A stretch of 64,000 bases of DNA from Lachnospiraceae bacterium. Lineage in GTDB: Bacteria > Bacillota > Clostridia > Lachnospirales > Lachnospiraceae. Location: positions 1 to 64,000 of the forward strand of contig JAFXQX010000038.1 in assembly GCA_017526745.1 (NCBI GenBank). Direction: 5' to 3'. Under the pieces are notes generated by a model. That model was not told the origin of the DNA. It made no database searches and saw nothing but the letters and a program-made list of their open reading frames with translations. Made by a program: the position numbers and the translations under genes. Shown here piece after piece: positions 1 to 11,618 of this stretch; position 1 is the stretch's first letter, and each line of letters starts with the position of its first letter.

Positions 1-22
1 AGCCAGGATCAAACTCTCTAAT
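1..22 (-). rRNA. 16S rRNA, 5' end only
   Basis: Read on the minus strand, the first bases of the window contain the universal 16S 5' motif AGAGTTTGATCCTGGCT. The gene therefore starts near position 22 and runs out of the window to the left. The exact mature 5' end cannot be placed. It is the first gene of an rRNA operon transcribed away from the replication origin, about 14 kb from oriC, a usual place for a high-expression rRNA operon. Confidence 0.93.
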
Positions 23-146
23 ATAGTTTGTTAACCATTGCTGGCTTTGTTTCGTTTCCGAATAAAATTTAATCTGGAATTTTTCAGGTTATTTATTGGT
101 TGTACTATTTCATTTTCAAGGTACGCCAAATGCATAAAAATAGAGA

Positions 147-160
147 CGCTCTTTCGAGCG
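147..160 (-). other. Leader hairpin of the rRNA transcript
   Basis: On the minus strand CGCTC-GAAA-GAGCG forms a small GNRA-capped hairpin a few bases after the predicted transcription start of the rRNA operon. It may protect the 5' end or take part in leader processing; this role is inferred. Confidence 0.5.
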
Positions 161-168
161 GCCCTATT

Positions 169-197
169 AATATATCACCGAGTTTTACCCTTGTCAA
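169..197 (-). promoter_or_regulatory. rRNA operon promoter
   Basis: On the minus strand a consensus -35 box TTGACA (192-197) is separated by exactly 17 bases from TATATT (169-174). Upstream of the -35 box (about 198-245) lies a very A/T-rich tract that could act as an UP element and overlaps the end of the YfhO-family gene. The start would fall on a GGG run near 163, a purine start suited to NTP-sensing control as known for Firmicute rRNA promoters. About 140 bases of leader precede the 16S 5' end. Confidence 0.85.
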
Positions 198-226
198 CGG
201 ATTTTTTATTGATTTTTCAAATGATT

Positions 227-2827
227 TTAATTATTTTTTTCTTCTTGTGTTTTTTTTCTGAAATAAATAAAAAATATACAAAATGTAGTGATGCACGAAA
301 TGATGGTGATCGGCAAACCGAATATCAATCCCTTCGGAATATACTTAAGATCGACTTCATGTTCCCCCCGGGGGACCTTAACAGCCAGGAGTGCATCCAT
401 TATCTTAAATGTCTTCACCCTGTTACCGTCGATCTTTACTCTCCAGTCATCCTCATACGGGATAGAGAACACCAGGTACTCTGACGGATAAGCGGCATTC
501 ACGTTTGCCGTAAGATGCGAGCTTGTGATCTTGGAGATATTGCATGTGGTTGAAACGGCATCTTTGTACCAGGCTTTGAGAACCTGTTTGCTTTCATAAT
601 AGAAATATGCATTATCTATACATATGCTGTCATCGTCAAGAACCAGCCTGATGCTCACGGTCTCGCCGGGCTGATAATACCCTCCTTCACGGACTGACCA
701 TTCATAATCATTAAAGTAACTTCCCTTGTCATCATCGTTTATGAACAAAGTCGCATTCTGTTTTTCCGGAGCATCAAAATACATATAGAAGAAATTGTCG
801 CTTGAAATGGAGAGGATATATTCCACACTTGCTTCCGCATCCGGATCGATCTTTGTATATTCATTATCTTTCCTGCTGACATTGTTAAGCTTTATTTCAG
901 ATACTTTTACAGGTCTGTATATCTGATAATTCGTCTTGGTGAAATGGCTTGCGATATTGTTCTGAAGTTTAAACGGATCCTTCTCGCTCATATCAATATA
1001 CTTTGCGGATTCGTCCATCCCGAAACCTATGGGAAGTGCGTACGGATTGGTAAAGATCCTTTTTCCTTCGGAAGTGTACAGCCATTTATACGGCTTGGCT
1101 GTCTCGTCGTATTGGGACAGCAGATATTTTACACCCATGAAGCAGTCGGCAAAGGCTGTACTTGAATCACCGTAGAAAGCCCAGTTTTTATTATTACGAA
1201 ATCCCATCCGCCCCATAAACGTTTTGGCCTGATCCGTTTCGCATGAACTGAAATGGGAAAGGCCGTTATAAGAAAACATCAACGGGTCGTTATGCGAACG
1301 CCTGAACAGTTTATCCATTCTGAAAAATGACGAATCCTGTTCGTTGATATAGGAAACCAGATCCTGCGTCTGGTCTATGTATTCCTTATATGCATCAATA
1401 CTTTCTTCTTCTGCAAATTTATCTTCATAATAAGCATCGATCGAAACCGCCCCGTTATACAGGCCGTCCGTCATCGAAAGAGCAAACAGGCCCGCAACCG
1501 CAGGGATGACATAGCGGTCTTTTTCATTCATCGCAACGATCAGGATGAGAGTGACTGCGATGGTAAGATATGTCAGTATTATCGACCTGGTCCCTACATA
1601 TGCACTTCTTATGAAATACAGGTATGCCGAATATGCGGCAAAGATGATTATGATGATATTGGCATTCCATTTTTTGAACCCTTCCCTTATTCTGACGAAT
1701 CCCGCATAACCGACAAACAGCATCAGGAACGAAAAAAGGAAAGAGTTTCTGTAAGGGAATCCGATCGGCTGGGCAAATCCGTGCCACATGACATTGAAAG
1801 CATCTATCCAGTATCCGATAATAAGAAATGCAAATAGAGCAAGTGCGCAGATCTTCTCACGTGTTCTGATAGTCCTGTTGAAAAAATAAAAGAAGACGAA
1901 GATCGTTCCGATCACGCCGCAGTAGATTATCGGCAGGCCGTCGGATATATTTCCGTTAAATGATCCGACATACAGTCCGGAAAAGAATTCGGACAGCCTG
2001 AACATCCTTCTGAAAATGAGTCCGCCTTTTATGATCGCTTTTTTCTGTCCGCTCAGTGAAAACAATACCGAAAAAAGTGAAAAAGCAGAGATCCCGACAG
2101 CCAGGAGAGTCGAATACAATACTGTCCATGCATTCCTGATCCGGTCCTTCATATCCCTGTATTCGATGATATTTGAAAACATCATGCACAGGAAAAATGC
2201 AGCGGTAAATATCAGGATCATGTAGCCGATGTAATAGTTTGATATGACTGCCAGTGATGAAACGAAAATATACATAAGACTCGGCCTGCGATTTTTCAGC
2301 ATGCGATACAGACCCAGGATGATAAGCGGCAACAGCATTATACTGAAGAAATAATGGATACAGTTTATGTATGCCACATTAAATCCCATCAGTGAATATG
2401 CGGTCGAGAATATCAGGGATGAAAACCGGTTGCCCCATATCCCGGTTAACATGAGATGAAAGAACAGCCCCATGAAACCGCAGATAAATACCATCATCAC
2501 TACTATGCCGACGGGAAGCAGGTCATTGGGGAATAAAAGCAGGATCAAAAAGAAGGGATTGAAAAGATAATATGCGGCAAAACCCATCATGTCGCCGCCG
2601 AATGTTTTTGAAAAAGTATAGAACATATCGTTGCTGCCGAAGAACACCGATTTCATATAACCGATATAATCGACGAACTGATATCTCATGTCGGCGACGA
2701 GGATCGAGACTTTCCCGAACGGAGCAAATTCTCCGATAAAAAAGATAAGCGTCATGATAACTGCCGGGATCAGAAACGCCAGCAGGGATATCATTGTTTT
2801 TTTCTCAAATCGCCTGAATTTTTCCAT
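227..2827 (-). CDS. YfhO-family polytopic membrane protein
   Basis: An 866-residue protein with many transmembrane helices in roughly the first 430 residues, a long soluble extracytoplasmic part (about 440-835), and one last helix (about 838-858) before a Lys/Glu-rich tail. This layout and the N-terminal motif with DMRYQF in the first loop fit the bacterial YfhO family, GT-C-like membrane proteins. Members in Bacillus and Listeria glycosylate lipoteichoic acid from an undecaprenyl-linked sugar donor; a similar envelope-glycan role here is inferred from family only. It starts 14 bp after the TSCPD gene and is co-transcribed toward the rRNA operon. No hairpin terminator is visible before the rRNA promoter. 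Confidence 0.8.
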   Translation of the reverse strand: MEKFRRFEKKTMISLLAFLIPAVIMTLIFFIGEFAPFGKVSILVADMRYQFVDYIGYMKSVFFGSNDMFYTFSKTFGGDMMGFAAYYLFNPFFLILLLFPNDLLPVGIVVMMVFICGFMGLFFHLMLTGIWGNRFSSLIFSTAYSLMGFNVAYINCIHYFFSIMLLPLIILGLYRMLKNRRPSLMYIFVSSLAVISNYYIGYMILIFTAAFFLCMMFSNIIEYRDMKDRIRNAWTVLYSTLLAVGISAFSLFSVLFSLSGQKKAIIKGGLIFRRMFRLSEFFSGLYVGSFNGNISDGLPIIYCGVIGTIFVFFYFFNRTIRTREKICALALFAFLIIGYWIDAFNVMWHGFAQPIGFPYRNSFLFSFLMLFVGYAGFVRIREGFKKWNANIIIIIFAAYSAYLYFIRSAYVGTRSIILTYLTIAVTLILIVAMNEKDRYVIPAVAGLFALSMTDGLYNGAVSIDAYYEDKFAEEESIDAYKEYIDQTQDLVSYINEQDSSFFRMDKLFRRSHNDPLMFSYNGLSHFSSCETDQAKTFMGRMGFRNNKNWAFYGDSSTAFADCFMGVKYLLSQYDETAKPYKWLYTSEGKRIFTNPYALPIGFGMDESAKYIDMSEKDPFKLQNNIASHFTKTNYQIYRPVKVSEIKLNNVSRKDNEYTKIDPDAEASVEYILSISSDNFFYMYFDAPEKQNATLFINDDDKGSYFNDYEWSVREGGYYQPGETVSIRLVLDDDSICIDNAYFYYESKQVLKAWYKDAVSTTCNISKITSSHLTANVNAAYPSEYLVFSIPYEDDWRVKIDGNRVKTFKIMDALLAVKVPRGEHEVDLKYIPKGLIFGLPITIISCITTFCIFFIYFRKKTQEEKNN

Positions 2828-2841
2828 TGAAATAATGGTGA

Positions 2842-3096
2842 TCAGCGGCTTGCGGCAAATGCCTCTCTCACTGCTATCGCAAACTGATCGGCACAGGATG
2901 TACCTCTGCCGTTACAGTCATTTCCGAGAAGCTTGCTCTCTATCTCGGAAACAGTCATTCCGTTGCACAGTTTGGAAATCGCTTTGAGGTTACCGTTACA
3001 GCCACCCGTAAAAGAAATGTTTGTGATGACATCTCCGATGATATCAAAATCGATCTGTTTTGAACAAACGCTGTTTGGTTTAAATGTATAGTGCAT
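2842..3096 (-). CDS. TSCPD domain protein (TIGR03905-like)
   Basis: An 84-residue protein. Cysteines lie near residue 11, in a GGCNGN motif near 32-37, and in a C-terminal NDCNGRGTSCADQ stretch around 60-70. This pattern matches the small stand-alone TSCPD-domain family common in Clostridia, related to the C-terminal domain of some ribonucleotide reductases. Its biochemical function is not established. The cysteines suggest metal or redox binding, which is inference. The gene lies between tRNA-Ser and the YfhO-family gene, probably in one minus-strand unit. Confidence 0.8.
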   Translation of the reverse strand: MHYTFKPNSVCSKQIDFDIIGDVITNISFTGGCNGNLKAISKLCNGMTVSEIESKLLGNDCNGRGTSCADQFAIAVREAFAASR

Positions 3097-3115
3097 GTTT
3101 CACCATCCGTTCGAG

Positions 3116-3203
3116 CGGAGAAAGAGGGATTTGAACCCTCGCGCCGGTTGCCCGACCTACACCCTTAGCAGGGGCGCCTCTTCAGCCTCTTGAGTATTTC
3201 TCC
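3116..3203 (-). tRNA. tRNA-Ser(GCU)
   Basis: The minus strand folds into a class II tRNA of about 88 nt. The acceptor GGAGAAA pairs with TTTCTCC, there is a long variable arm, the anticodon is GCT in a CTGCTAA loop (3167-3169 on the plus strand), and the T arm is GGTTCAAATCC. CCA is not encoded; the bases after the discriminator read CTC. It reads AGC/AGU serine codons. Its promoter is at 3247-3275. Confidence 0.95.
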
Positions 3204-3246
3204 AAATTGCCAAAGTCTTGCATACCAAGTATTCGTCAGCCAAGTC

Positions 3247-3275
3247 ATTATATTAGATGGACCCGCCTTTGTCAA
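3247..3275 (-). promoter_or_regulatory. tRNA-Ser promoter
   Basis: On the minus strand TTGACA (3270-3275) and TATAAT (3247-3252) are both perfect consensus with a 17-base spacer. The -35 box overlaps the stop codon of the upstream fumarase beta gene (3272-3274). Transcription would start near 3240, about 37 bases before the tRNA. Confidence 0.85.
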
Positions 3276-3793
3276 TATAAACACCCGCCATGGCAGTCCA
3301 TTACAACGATCACCGGGAAGTCCTTAATGGTCAGTTTTCTGACTGCCTCGGCCCCGAGATCATCATATGCCACAACCTCCGAAGAAGTGATGCATTTGGA
3401 CAGAAGGGCTCCGGCTCCGCCGACCGCAGCAAAATATGTTGCTTTGTTCCTTATCATTGCATCTTTTACAGCCTGCGATCTTCTGCCCTTTCCGATCATA
3501 CCGGTCTGGCCCAGATCGAGGAGCTGCGGTGCATATTTATCCATCCTGCTCGCAGTGGTTGGGCCTGCGGATCCTATCACCTTCCCGTCTCTTGCCGGAG
3601 AAGGTCCCATGTAATATATCGTTTGGTCTTTGATATCAAACGGAAGTTCATTACCTGCAGCAAGAGATTGTGTCATCCTCTTATGAGCCGCATCTCTTGC
3701 CACATAAACAGTGCCATCCAGGAAAACATAGTCTCCTGCCTTCAGAGATTCCGATACGCTTTTATCGAAAGGTACGGTAACATGTTTTTCCAT
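3272..3793 (-). CDS. Class I fumarate hydratase, beta (C-terminal) subunit
   Basis: A 173-residue protein with the GPTTASRMDKYAP motif and a GMIGKGRR motif, typical of the beta subunit of iron-sulfur fumarases and L-tartrate dehydratases. With the alpha subunit it would interconvert fumarate and malate. I place the start at the ATG at 3793, one base after the alpha-subunit stop and with a GGAG ribosome site about 8 bases upstream. The earlier in-frame ATG at 3808 lies inside the alpha gene. Tartrate dehydratase cannot be excluded from sequence alone. The stop codon overlaps the tRNA-Ser promoter. Confidence 0.88.
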   Translation of the reverse strand: MEKHVTVPFDKSVSESLKAGDYVFLDGTVYVARDAAHKRMTQSLAAGNELPFDIKDQTIYYMGPSPARDGKVIGSAGPTTASRMDKYAPQLLDLGQTGMIGKGRRSQAVKDAMIRNKATYFAAVGGAGALLSKCITSSEVVAYDDLGAEAVRKLTIKDFPVIVVMDCHGGCLY

Positions 3794-3794
3794 C

Positions 3795-4637
3795 TTATAT
3801 CTCCACACTGATATGCCTGTTCACATGACAGCATATATTTACCGCAACAGGCAGTCCTGCAATATGTGTCGGATATGTATTGATATTGACCGCAAATGCC
3901 GTGCATTTTCCGCCAAGTCCTGCCGGTCCGATATCAAGCTCATTTATCGCATCAAGCATCTCTTCTTCAAGATCCTTTACATATCCGATCGGGGAATGCT
4001 CTCCTGCAGGTCTTGTAAGTGCCTCTTTTGCAAGAAGTGCACATTTTTCAAATGTTCCTCCGATCCCTACTCCGACTACCATCGGGGGGCATGCGTTCGG
4101 ACCCGCATCTCTTACAGCTTCAAGGATCGATGCCTTGACACCTTCTATCCCGTCTGCCGGTTTTAACATGAAAACCCTGCTCATGTTCTCAGAGCCGAAT
4201 CCTTTCGGAGCAAGCGTGATGCCCACTTTGTCTCCCGGAACTATCTCGTAGTGTATGACTGCGGGTGTATTGTCTTTTGTATTGACCCTTTCTATCGGAT
4301 CCGCTACGACTGATTTGCGAAGGAAGCCTTCCCTGTATCCTCTTCTTACCCCTTCGTTTACGGCATCCGTTATATCACCGCCGGTAAGATGGACATCCTG
4401 GCCGACTTTCATAAAGATCACTGCCATACCCGTATCCTGACATATCGGTATCATTTCTTCTTTTGCAATCGCAAGGTTATCCTTCAGTTGTCCGAGGATC
4501 TTTTTTCCGATATCCGATGTTTCCTTTTCATATGCATCAAAAAGGCATGTCCTCATATCATCCGACAGTTCGTGACACACCTTTATACACATTTCGGAAA
4601 CAGCTTCCGTGATACTTTCGACCGGTATCTCTCTCAT
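3795..4637 (-). CDS. Class I fumarate hydratase, alpha (N-terminal) subunit
   Basis: A 280-residue protein with the three cysteines expected for the [4Fe-4S] cluster of two-subunit class I fumarases: ICQDTGMA near residue 65, GPNACPPM near 185, and GGKCTAF near 240. It should bind the catalytic cluster that hydrates fumarate. The start codon overlaps the stop of the upstream glycosyltransferase by one base (TAATG), so translation is probably coupled. It pairs with the beta subunit directly downstream. The link to gyrA and a glycosyltransferase is positional; I see no metabolic reason for it. Confidence 0.88.
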   Translation of the reverse strand: MREIPVESITEAVSEMCIKVCHELSDDMRTCLFDAYEKETSDIGKKILGQLKDNLAIAKEEMIPICQDTGMAVIFMKVGQDVHLTGGDITDAVNEGVRRGYREGFLRKSVVADPIERVNTKDNTPAVIHYEIVPGDKVGITLAPKGFGSENMSRVFMLKPADGIEGVKASILEAVRDAGPNACPPMVVGVGIGGTFEKCALLAKEALTRPAGEHSPIGYVKDLEEEMLDAINELDIGPAGLGGKCTAFAVNINTYPTHIAGLPVAVNICCHVNRHISVEI

Positions 4638-5587
4638 TATTTATTCTCATCGAATTCATCAATGATGAATCTCTGTCTTCCCTTTACGTCGTCATATATC
4701 CTTGTGACGTATTCACCAAGCAGTCCGCACACGAATATGATAAGACCACCCATAAACCAGATAAGGGAAACAAGTCCTTTGTTATCATCGTCGCGCTCAT
4801 CAAAGAGCCTGCCTATTCCGTGGATCAATGCAAGAAGCACTCCGAATCCTGTCATGAATCCTCCGAGGAAAGTCACGAATTCAAGAGGCTTGCTCGAAAA
4901 GCAGAAAATACCGTGAAATCCCATGCGGAACTCTCCCCACAGGCGGTTGTATTTGGATACATCCGCCTCTCTTGCCTCTCTGTGATATCTGACCGCAGTC
5001 TGCTTAAATCCCACATAGCTGACCATGCCTCTGAAGAACATGTTCGTTTCCGGCATCTTCTTGATCTCTTCGATCACCCGCCTGTTGATCAGGCGAAAAT
5101 CAGCCGTATCCACGGGAATCTCAACGCTTGAAAGGTAATTGATGACTCTGTAAGCACATACATCTATGAACTTACGTATCTTGGTCTCTCCCTGGCGGTC
5201 GATCCTCTGAGCGTAAACAACGTCATAGCCTTCTTTCCATTTTTCAACAAGATCGATTATGACCTCCGGAGGATCCTGAAGATCAACATCGATAACAACA
5301 CAGATATCACCGCGGCAGTTGGTCACACCTGCCATCGTCGCTGCGGCCTGGCGGAATCTGCGGCTCATCGTGATGAGCTTGATGTGGCGGTTCCTCTCCA
5401 TGTTTTCCTTGATGACCTCATATGTTCTGTCAGTCGAAGGATCAAGAGAGAATATGATCTCGTAATCACATCCGAGCTTCTCAACTACCGCCTCGGTCCT
5501 GTCAAGGAATGGTTTGATCCCGTTCTCTTCGTTATATACCGGAACAACGATCGAAAGCATGTAATTATCATAGTTTTCTTTGCTCAT
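4637..5587 (-). CDS. Family 2 glycosyltransferase with two C-terminal membrane helices
   Basis: A 316-residue protein. The N-terminal GT-A domain begins LSIVVPVYNEENG (residues 11-23), has the metal-binding DVDLQDP near 100-106, and is followed by two hydrophobic helices at about 232-255 and 272-292. This is the GtrB/dolichol-phosphate-mannose-synthase-like layout: transfer of a sugar from a nucleotide donor to undecaprenyl phosphate at the cytoplasmic face. The sugar cannot be read from sequence. The lipid-linked product could serve GT-C enzymes such as the YfhO-family protein at 227-2827, an inference from proximity. It starts three bases after the gyrA stop, suggesting co-transcription with gyrA. 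Confidence 0.88.
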   Translation of the reverse strand: MSKENYDNYMLSIVVPVYNEENGIKPFLDRTEAVVEKLGCDYEIIFSLDPSTDRTYEVIKENMERNRHIKLITMSRRFRQAAATMAGVTNCRGDICVVIDVDLQDPPEVIIDLVEKWKEGYDVVYAQRIDRQGETKIRKFIDVCAYRVINYLSSVEIPVDTADFRLINRRVIEEIKKMPETNMFFRGMVSYVGFKQTAVRYHREAREADVSKYNRLWGEFRMGFHGIFCFSSKPLEFVTFLGGFMTGFGVLLALIHGIGRLFDERDDDNKGLVSLIWFMGGLIIFVCGLLGEYVTRIYDDVKGRQRFIIDEFDENK

Positions 5588-5589
5588 AT

Positions 5590-8187
5590 TTAATCATCCT
5601 CTTCTAAACCGTCAAATCTTGTATCTTCTTCATCGTCATCTATATCAACTTCATCATGAACGACAACAACAGGTTCATCGGACTTGGCTACATTTATGAC
5701 AACATCATCGATCTCATCCATGTCGATGTCCTTGTCACCGTCGGAGATCTTTTCACGTACCTTGGCGATCTTTGCAACCTTGACACCCTTGTCGAGACTG
5801 ATCATCTTGACACCGGATGTGTTCCTGGAGATGACCTTGATATCCTCCATGCGAAGCTGGATGATGATGCCCTGGTCTGTGATCATCATGATCTCATGCT
5901 CATCCGTTACCGCCTTGACACCTACAACATCACCTGTCTTCTCCATGATCTTGTAGCACTTGACACCCTTTCCGCCTCTTCTTTGAAGATGGAATTCCGA
6001 AAGGACGGTTCTCTTACCGAAGCCGAGCTCCGATACGATAAGAAGCGAATCACCCTGGCTGTCGATCTGCATTCCAACGATCTCATCGCCGTCGGACAGG
6101 TTCATTCCTATAACACCCATCGATGATCTTCCTGTCGGACGTACATCCGTTTCTTTGAAACGTATGCACATGCCCTGCTTCGTAACAAGGAATATCTCCG
6201 AATCCTTATCGGTCGTCTTTACTTCAATAAGTTCGTCATCATCGCGAAGCGTGATCGCGATAAGACCCTTCTTGCGGATATTGTTGTATTCGAGAATATT
6301 TGTCTTCTTGACGGTACCTTTCTTGGTGACCATAAGAAGGTTCTTGGTCTCATTGACTTCCGTGACGGGGATCATGGCCGATATCTTCTCACCCACCTGA
6401 AGCTGAAGAAGGTTTACTATCGCCACACCTCTCGAATTTCTTCCGGACTCGGGTATCTCATACGCTTTCTTGCGATAGACTCTTCCAAGATTCGTAAAGA
6501 ACATGATGGACTGGTGTGTATTGGTCATCAGAAGATCTTCGATGTAATCCTCGTCGATCGTCTTCATTCCCTTGATACCTTTACCTCCTCGGTTCTGAGC
6601 CTTGAAGTTGTCAACCGTCATACGCTTGATATATCCGAGACTTGTCATTGCGATGACCGTGTTCTCCTTCGGGATAAGATCCTCATTGGTAAGATCCGAA
6701 TCATCAAGTCCGATCTTGGTCCTTCTCTCATCACCGAACTTGTCGGAAATAAGCATTATCTCTTCTCTTATGACACCAAGCAGAAGTTTTTCATCGGCAA
6801 GTATCGCTTTATATTCCGCGATCTTCTTCTGGAGCTCGGCATATTCGGCTTCAAGCTTTTCTCTTTCAAGACCTGTAAGAGCTCTCAGCCTCATCTCGAC
6901 GATCGCCGCTGACTGCGCTTCGGACAATCCGAATCTTTCGGTCAGTTTTTCCTTGGCTTCGGCAACATTTGCACTGGCCTTTATGATCGCTATGACCTCG
7001 TCGATATTGTCTAGAGCTATAAGCAGACCCTGTAAGATATGGGCACGCTCTTCTGCCTTGTTAAGATCGTACTTGGTCCTTCTGGTGACAACATCCTCCT
7101 GATGCTTCAGATAGTGGTTCAGCATCTCCAGAAGATTCATTACCTTGGGCTCGTTGTTCACAAGAGCAAGGTTTATCACACCGAACGTATCCTGCAACTG
7201 GGTATGCTTATATAACTGGTTAAGGATGATGTTGGCATTTACGTCACGGCGGAGTTCAACTACGACTCTCATTCCTTCACGGTCAGATTCATCTCGAAGA
7301 TCCGTGATGCCTTCTATCTTTTTATCCCTGACGAGTTCTGCGATCTTCTCAAGAAGTCTTGCTTTGTTTACAAGGAAAGGAAGCTCAGTGATGATGATCT
7401 GGCTCTTTCCGTTCTCAAGAAGCACTATGTCGCACACACCGCGGACCTTTATCTTGCCTCGTCCTGTCCTGTATGCGCTCTCTATCCCGCGGCGTCCAAG
7501 GATCACTCCGCCTGTCGGAAAATCAGGACCCTTAACACACTCGAGCAGTTCATCGATCTCGGTATCCCTGTCCTCTTCCACACGGTTATCTATGATCTTG
7601 ACTACCGCATTTATAACTTCCGTCAGATTGTGTGGCGGAATGTTTGTTGCCATACCGACGGCAATACCGGTCGTACCGTTTACCAGAAGGTTCGGAAAAC
7701 GCGAAGGAAGTACGGTCGGCTCTTTTTCCGTTTCATCAAAGTTCGGAACAAAGTCAACAGTATCTTTTCCGATATCGGCAAGCATCTCCATAGAGATCTT
7801 GGAAAGCCTTGCCTCAGTGTATCTCATGGCTGCGGCGGAATCTCCGTCTACGGATCCGAAGTTTCCGTGGCCGTCAACAAGAGGTGCCCTGAATGACCAG
7901 TCCTGTGCCATGTTAACAAGTGCACCGTAGATCGAGCTGTCACCGTGAGGATGGTATTTACCCATCGTATCACCGACGATACGTGCACATTTTCTATGCG
8001 GTTTGTCGGGCCCGTTGTTAAGCTCGATCATGGAATACAGAACTCGTCGCTGTACCGGCTTCAGACCGTCTCTTACATCGGGAAGCGCACGGGCTGCGAT
8101 AACACTCATCGCATAATCGATGTAAGATGTTTCCATTGTCTTGATCAGATCTACATCATTGATCCGGTCGAAAATCTTGTCGTCCAT
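5590..8187 (-). CDS. gyrA: DNA gyrase subunit A
   Basis: An 865-residue GyrA, within the usual length. The winged-helix/tower part begins with [18 protein letters not shown] (31-48), the active-site tyrosine is Tyr123 in [10 protein letters not shown], and the C-terminal beta-pinwheel contains GyrA-box-like motifs QNRGGKG and QRRGGKG. It ends in an acidic tail. With GyrB it introduces negative supercoils. In the quinolone-resistance region Ser84 (E. coli Ser83) is present, but the position equal to E. coli Asp87 is Gly88 (codon at 7924-7926). It is separated from gyrB by a palindromic element and has its own ribosome site (GGAAAGGGAAAG). Confidence 0.98.
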   Translation of the reverse strand: MDDKIFDRINDVDLIKTMETSYIDYAMSVIAARALPDVRDGLKPVQRRVLYSMIELNNGPDKPHRKCARIVGDTMGKYHPHGDSSIYGALVNMAQDWSFRAPLVDGHGNFGSVDGDSAAAMRYTEARLSKISMEMLADIGKDTVDFVPNFDETEKEPTVLPSRFPNLLVNGTTGIAVGMATNIPPHNLTEVINAVVKIIDNRVEEDRDTEIDELLECVKGPDFPTGGVILGRRGIESAYRTGRGKIKVRGVCDIVLLENGKSQIIITELPFLVNKARLLEKIAELVRDKKIEGITDLRDESDREGMRVVVELRRDVNANIILNQLYKHTQLQDTFGVINLALVNNEPKVMNLLEMLNHYLKHQEDVVTRRTKYDLNKAEERAHILQGLLIALDNIDEVIAIIKASANVAEAKEKLTERFGLSEAQSAAIVEMRLRALTGLEREKLEAEYAELQKKIAEYKAILADEKLLLGVIREEIMLISDKFGDERRTKIGLDDSDLTNEDLIPKENTVIAMTSLGYIKRMTVDNFKAQNRGGKGIKGMKTIDEDYIEDLLMTNTHQSIMFFTNLGRVYRKKAYEIPESGRNSRGVAIVNLLQLQVGEKISAMIPVTEVNETKNLLMVTKKGTVKKTNILEYNNIRKKGLIAITLRDDDELIEVKTTDKDSEIFLVTKQGMCIRFKETDVRPTGRSSMGVIGMNLSDGDEIVGMQIDSQGDSLLIVSELGFGKRTVLSEFHLQRRGGKGVKCYKIMEKTGDVVGVKAVTDEHEIMMITDQGIIIQLRMEDIKVISRNTSGVKMISLDKGVKVAKIAKVREKISDGDKDIDMDEIDDVVINVAKSDEPVVVVHDEVDIDDDEEDTRFDGLEEDD

Positions 8188-8202
8188 TTATTCTTTCCCT
8201 TT

Positions 8203-8343
8203 CCAGGGATTGTCCCGAAAATGTAATTTTCCAGGGACGCTCCCGCTCATTGTCCTCGGTGCTCACGTTACTAAGCTCGACAAAACCTCGCTAAGTAACG
8301 AGCCTGCGGAATGCCCTGAAAAATTCATTTCGGACAATCCCCT
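8203..8343. repeat. Imperfect long palindrome (MITE- or REP-like element)
   Basis: Nearly the whole gyrB-gyrA gap is one imperfect inverted repeat. The left end reads AGGGATTGTCCCGAAAATG (from 8205) and the right end, on the other strand, GGGGATTGTCCGAAATGAA. The match continues inward through AATTTTTCAGGG-like blocks to an inner hairpin with arms CGTTACTAAGC and CGTTACTTAGC around 8265-8302. It contains no open reading frame. It could be a small non-autonomous mobile element or a structured RNA between two genes. No target-site duplication is obvious. A related 11-bp end (GGGGATTGTCC) occurs at 33222-33232. Confidence 0.7.
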
Positions 8344-8359
8344 TAGTATATTTCTATGA

Positions 8360-11403
<3,044 letters not shown>

Positions 11404-11616
11404 TTACTTCCCTCCGATGATATATTCCTTATCATCAAAATAAATCACATCACCTTTGATAAGCTTTTTTCCACGCTCAGTACATACTTTTCCGTTAACT
11501 TTTACAAGTCCTTCATTTATGACATACTTCGCATCGACTCCGGATCCTGCTGCACCGGAAAGCTTTAATGCCTGTCCAAGCTTTATAAAATCATCTTTAA
11601 TACTTATATTTATCAT
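11404..11616 (-). CDS. yaaA: S4-domain RNA-binding protein YaaA family
   Basis: A 70-residue protein with a single S4-like fold, including KLSGAAGSGVDAKYVINEG followed by VKVNGKVCTERGKKL. The same small gene sits between dnaN and recF in most Firmicutes and is thought to bind RNA, possibly in ribosome maturation. Its stop is immediately followed by the recF start and it begins two bases after dnaN. Confidence 0.92.
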   Translation of the reverse strand: MINISIKDDFIKLGQALKLSGAAGSGVDAKYVINEGLVKVNGKVCTERGKKLIKGDVIYFDDKEYIIGGK

Positions 11617-11618
11617 AA

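Noticed and set aside
1..226. Further rRNA genes or a 5S gene
   Set aside because: Only the 16S 5' end is present; the rest of the operon is outside the window.
38..484. Plus-strand open frame at the left end
   Set aside because: It crosses the rRNA promoter and the YfhO-family gene on the other strand; composition is not protein-like.
7145..7930. Plus-strand open frame of 261 codons opposite gyrA
   Set aside because: Shadow of the strongly conserved gyrA frame, serine/arginine-rich and without family features.
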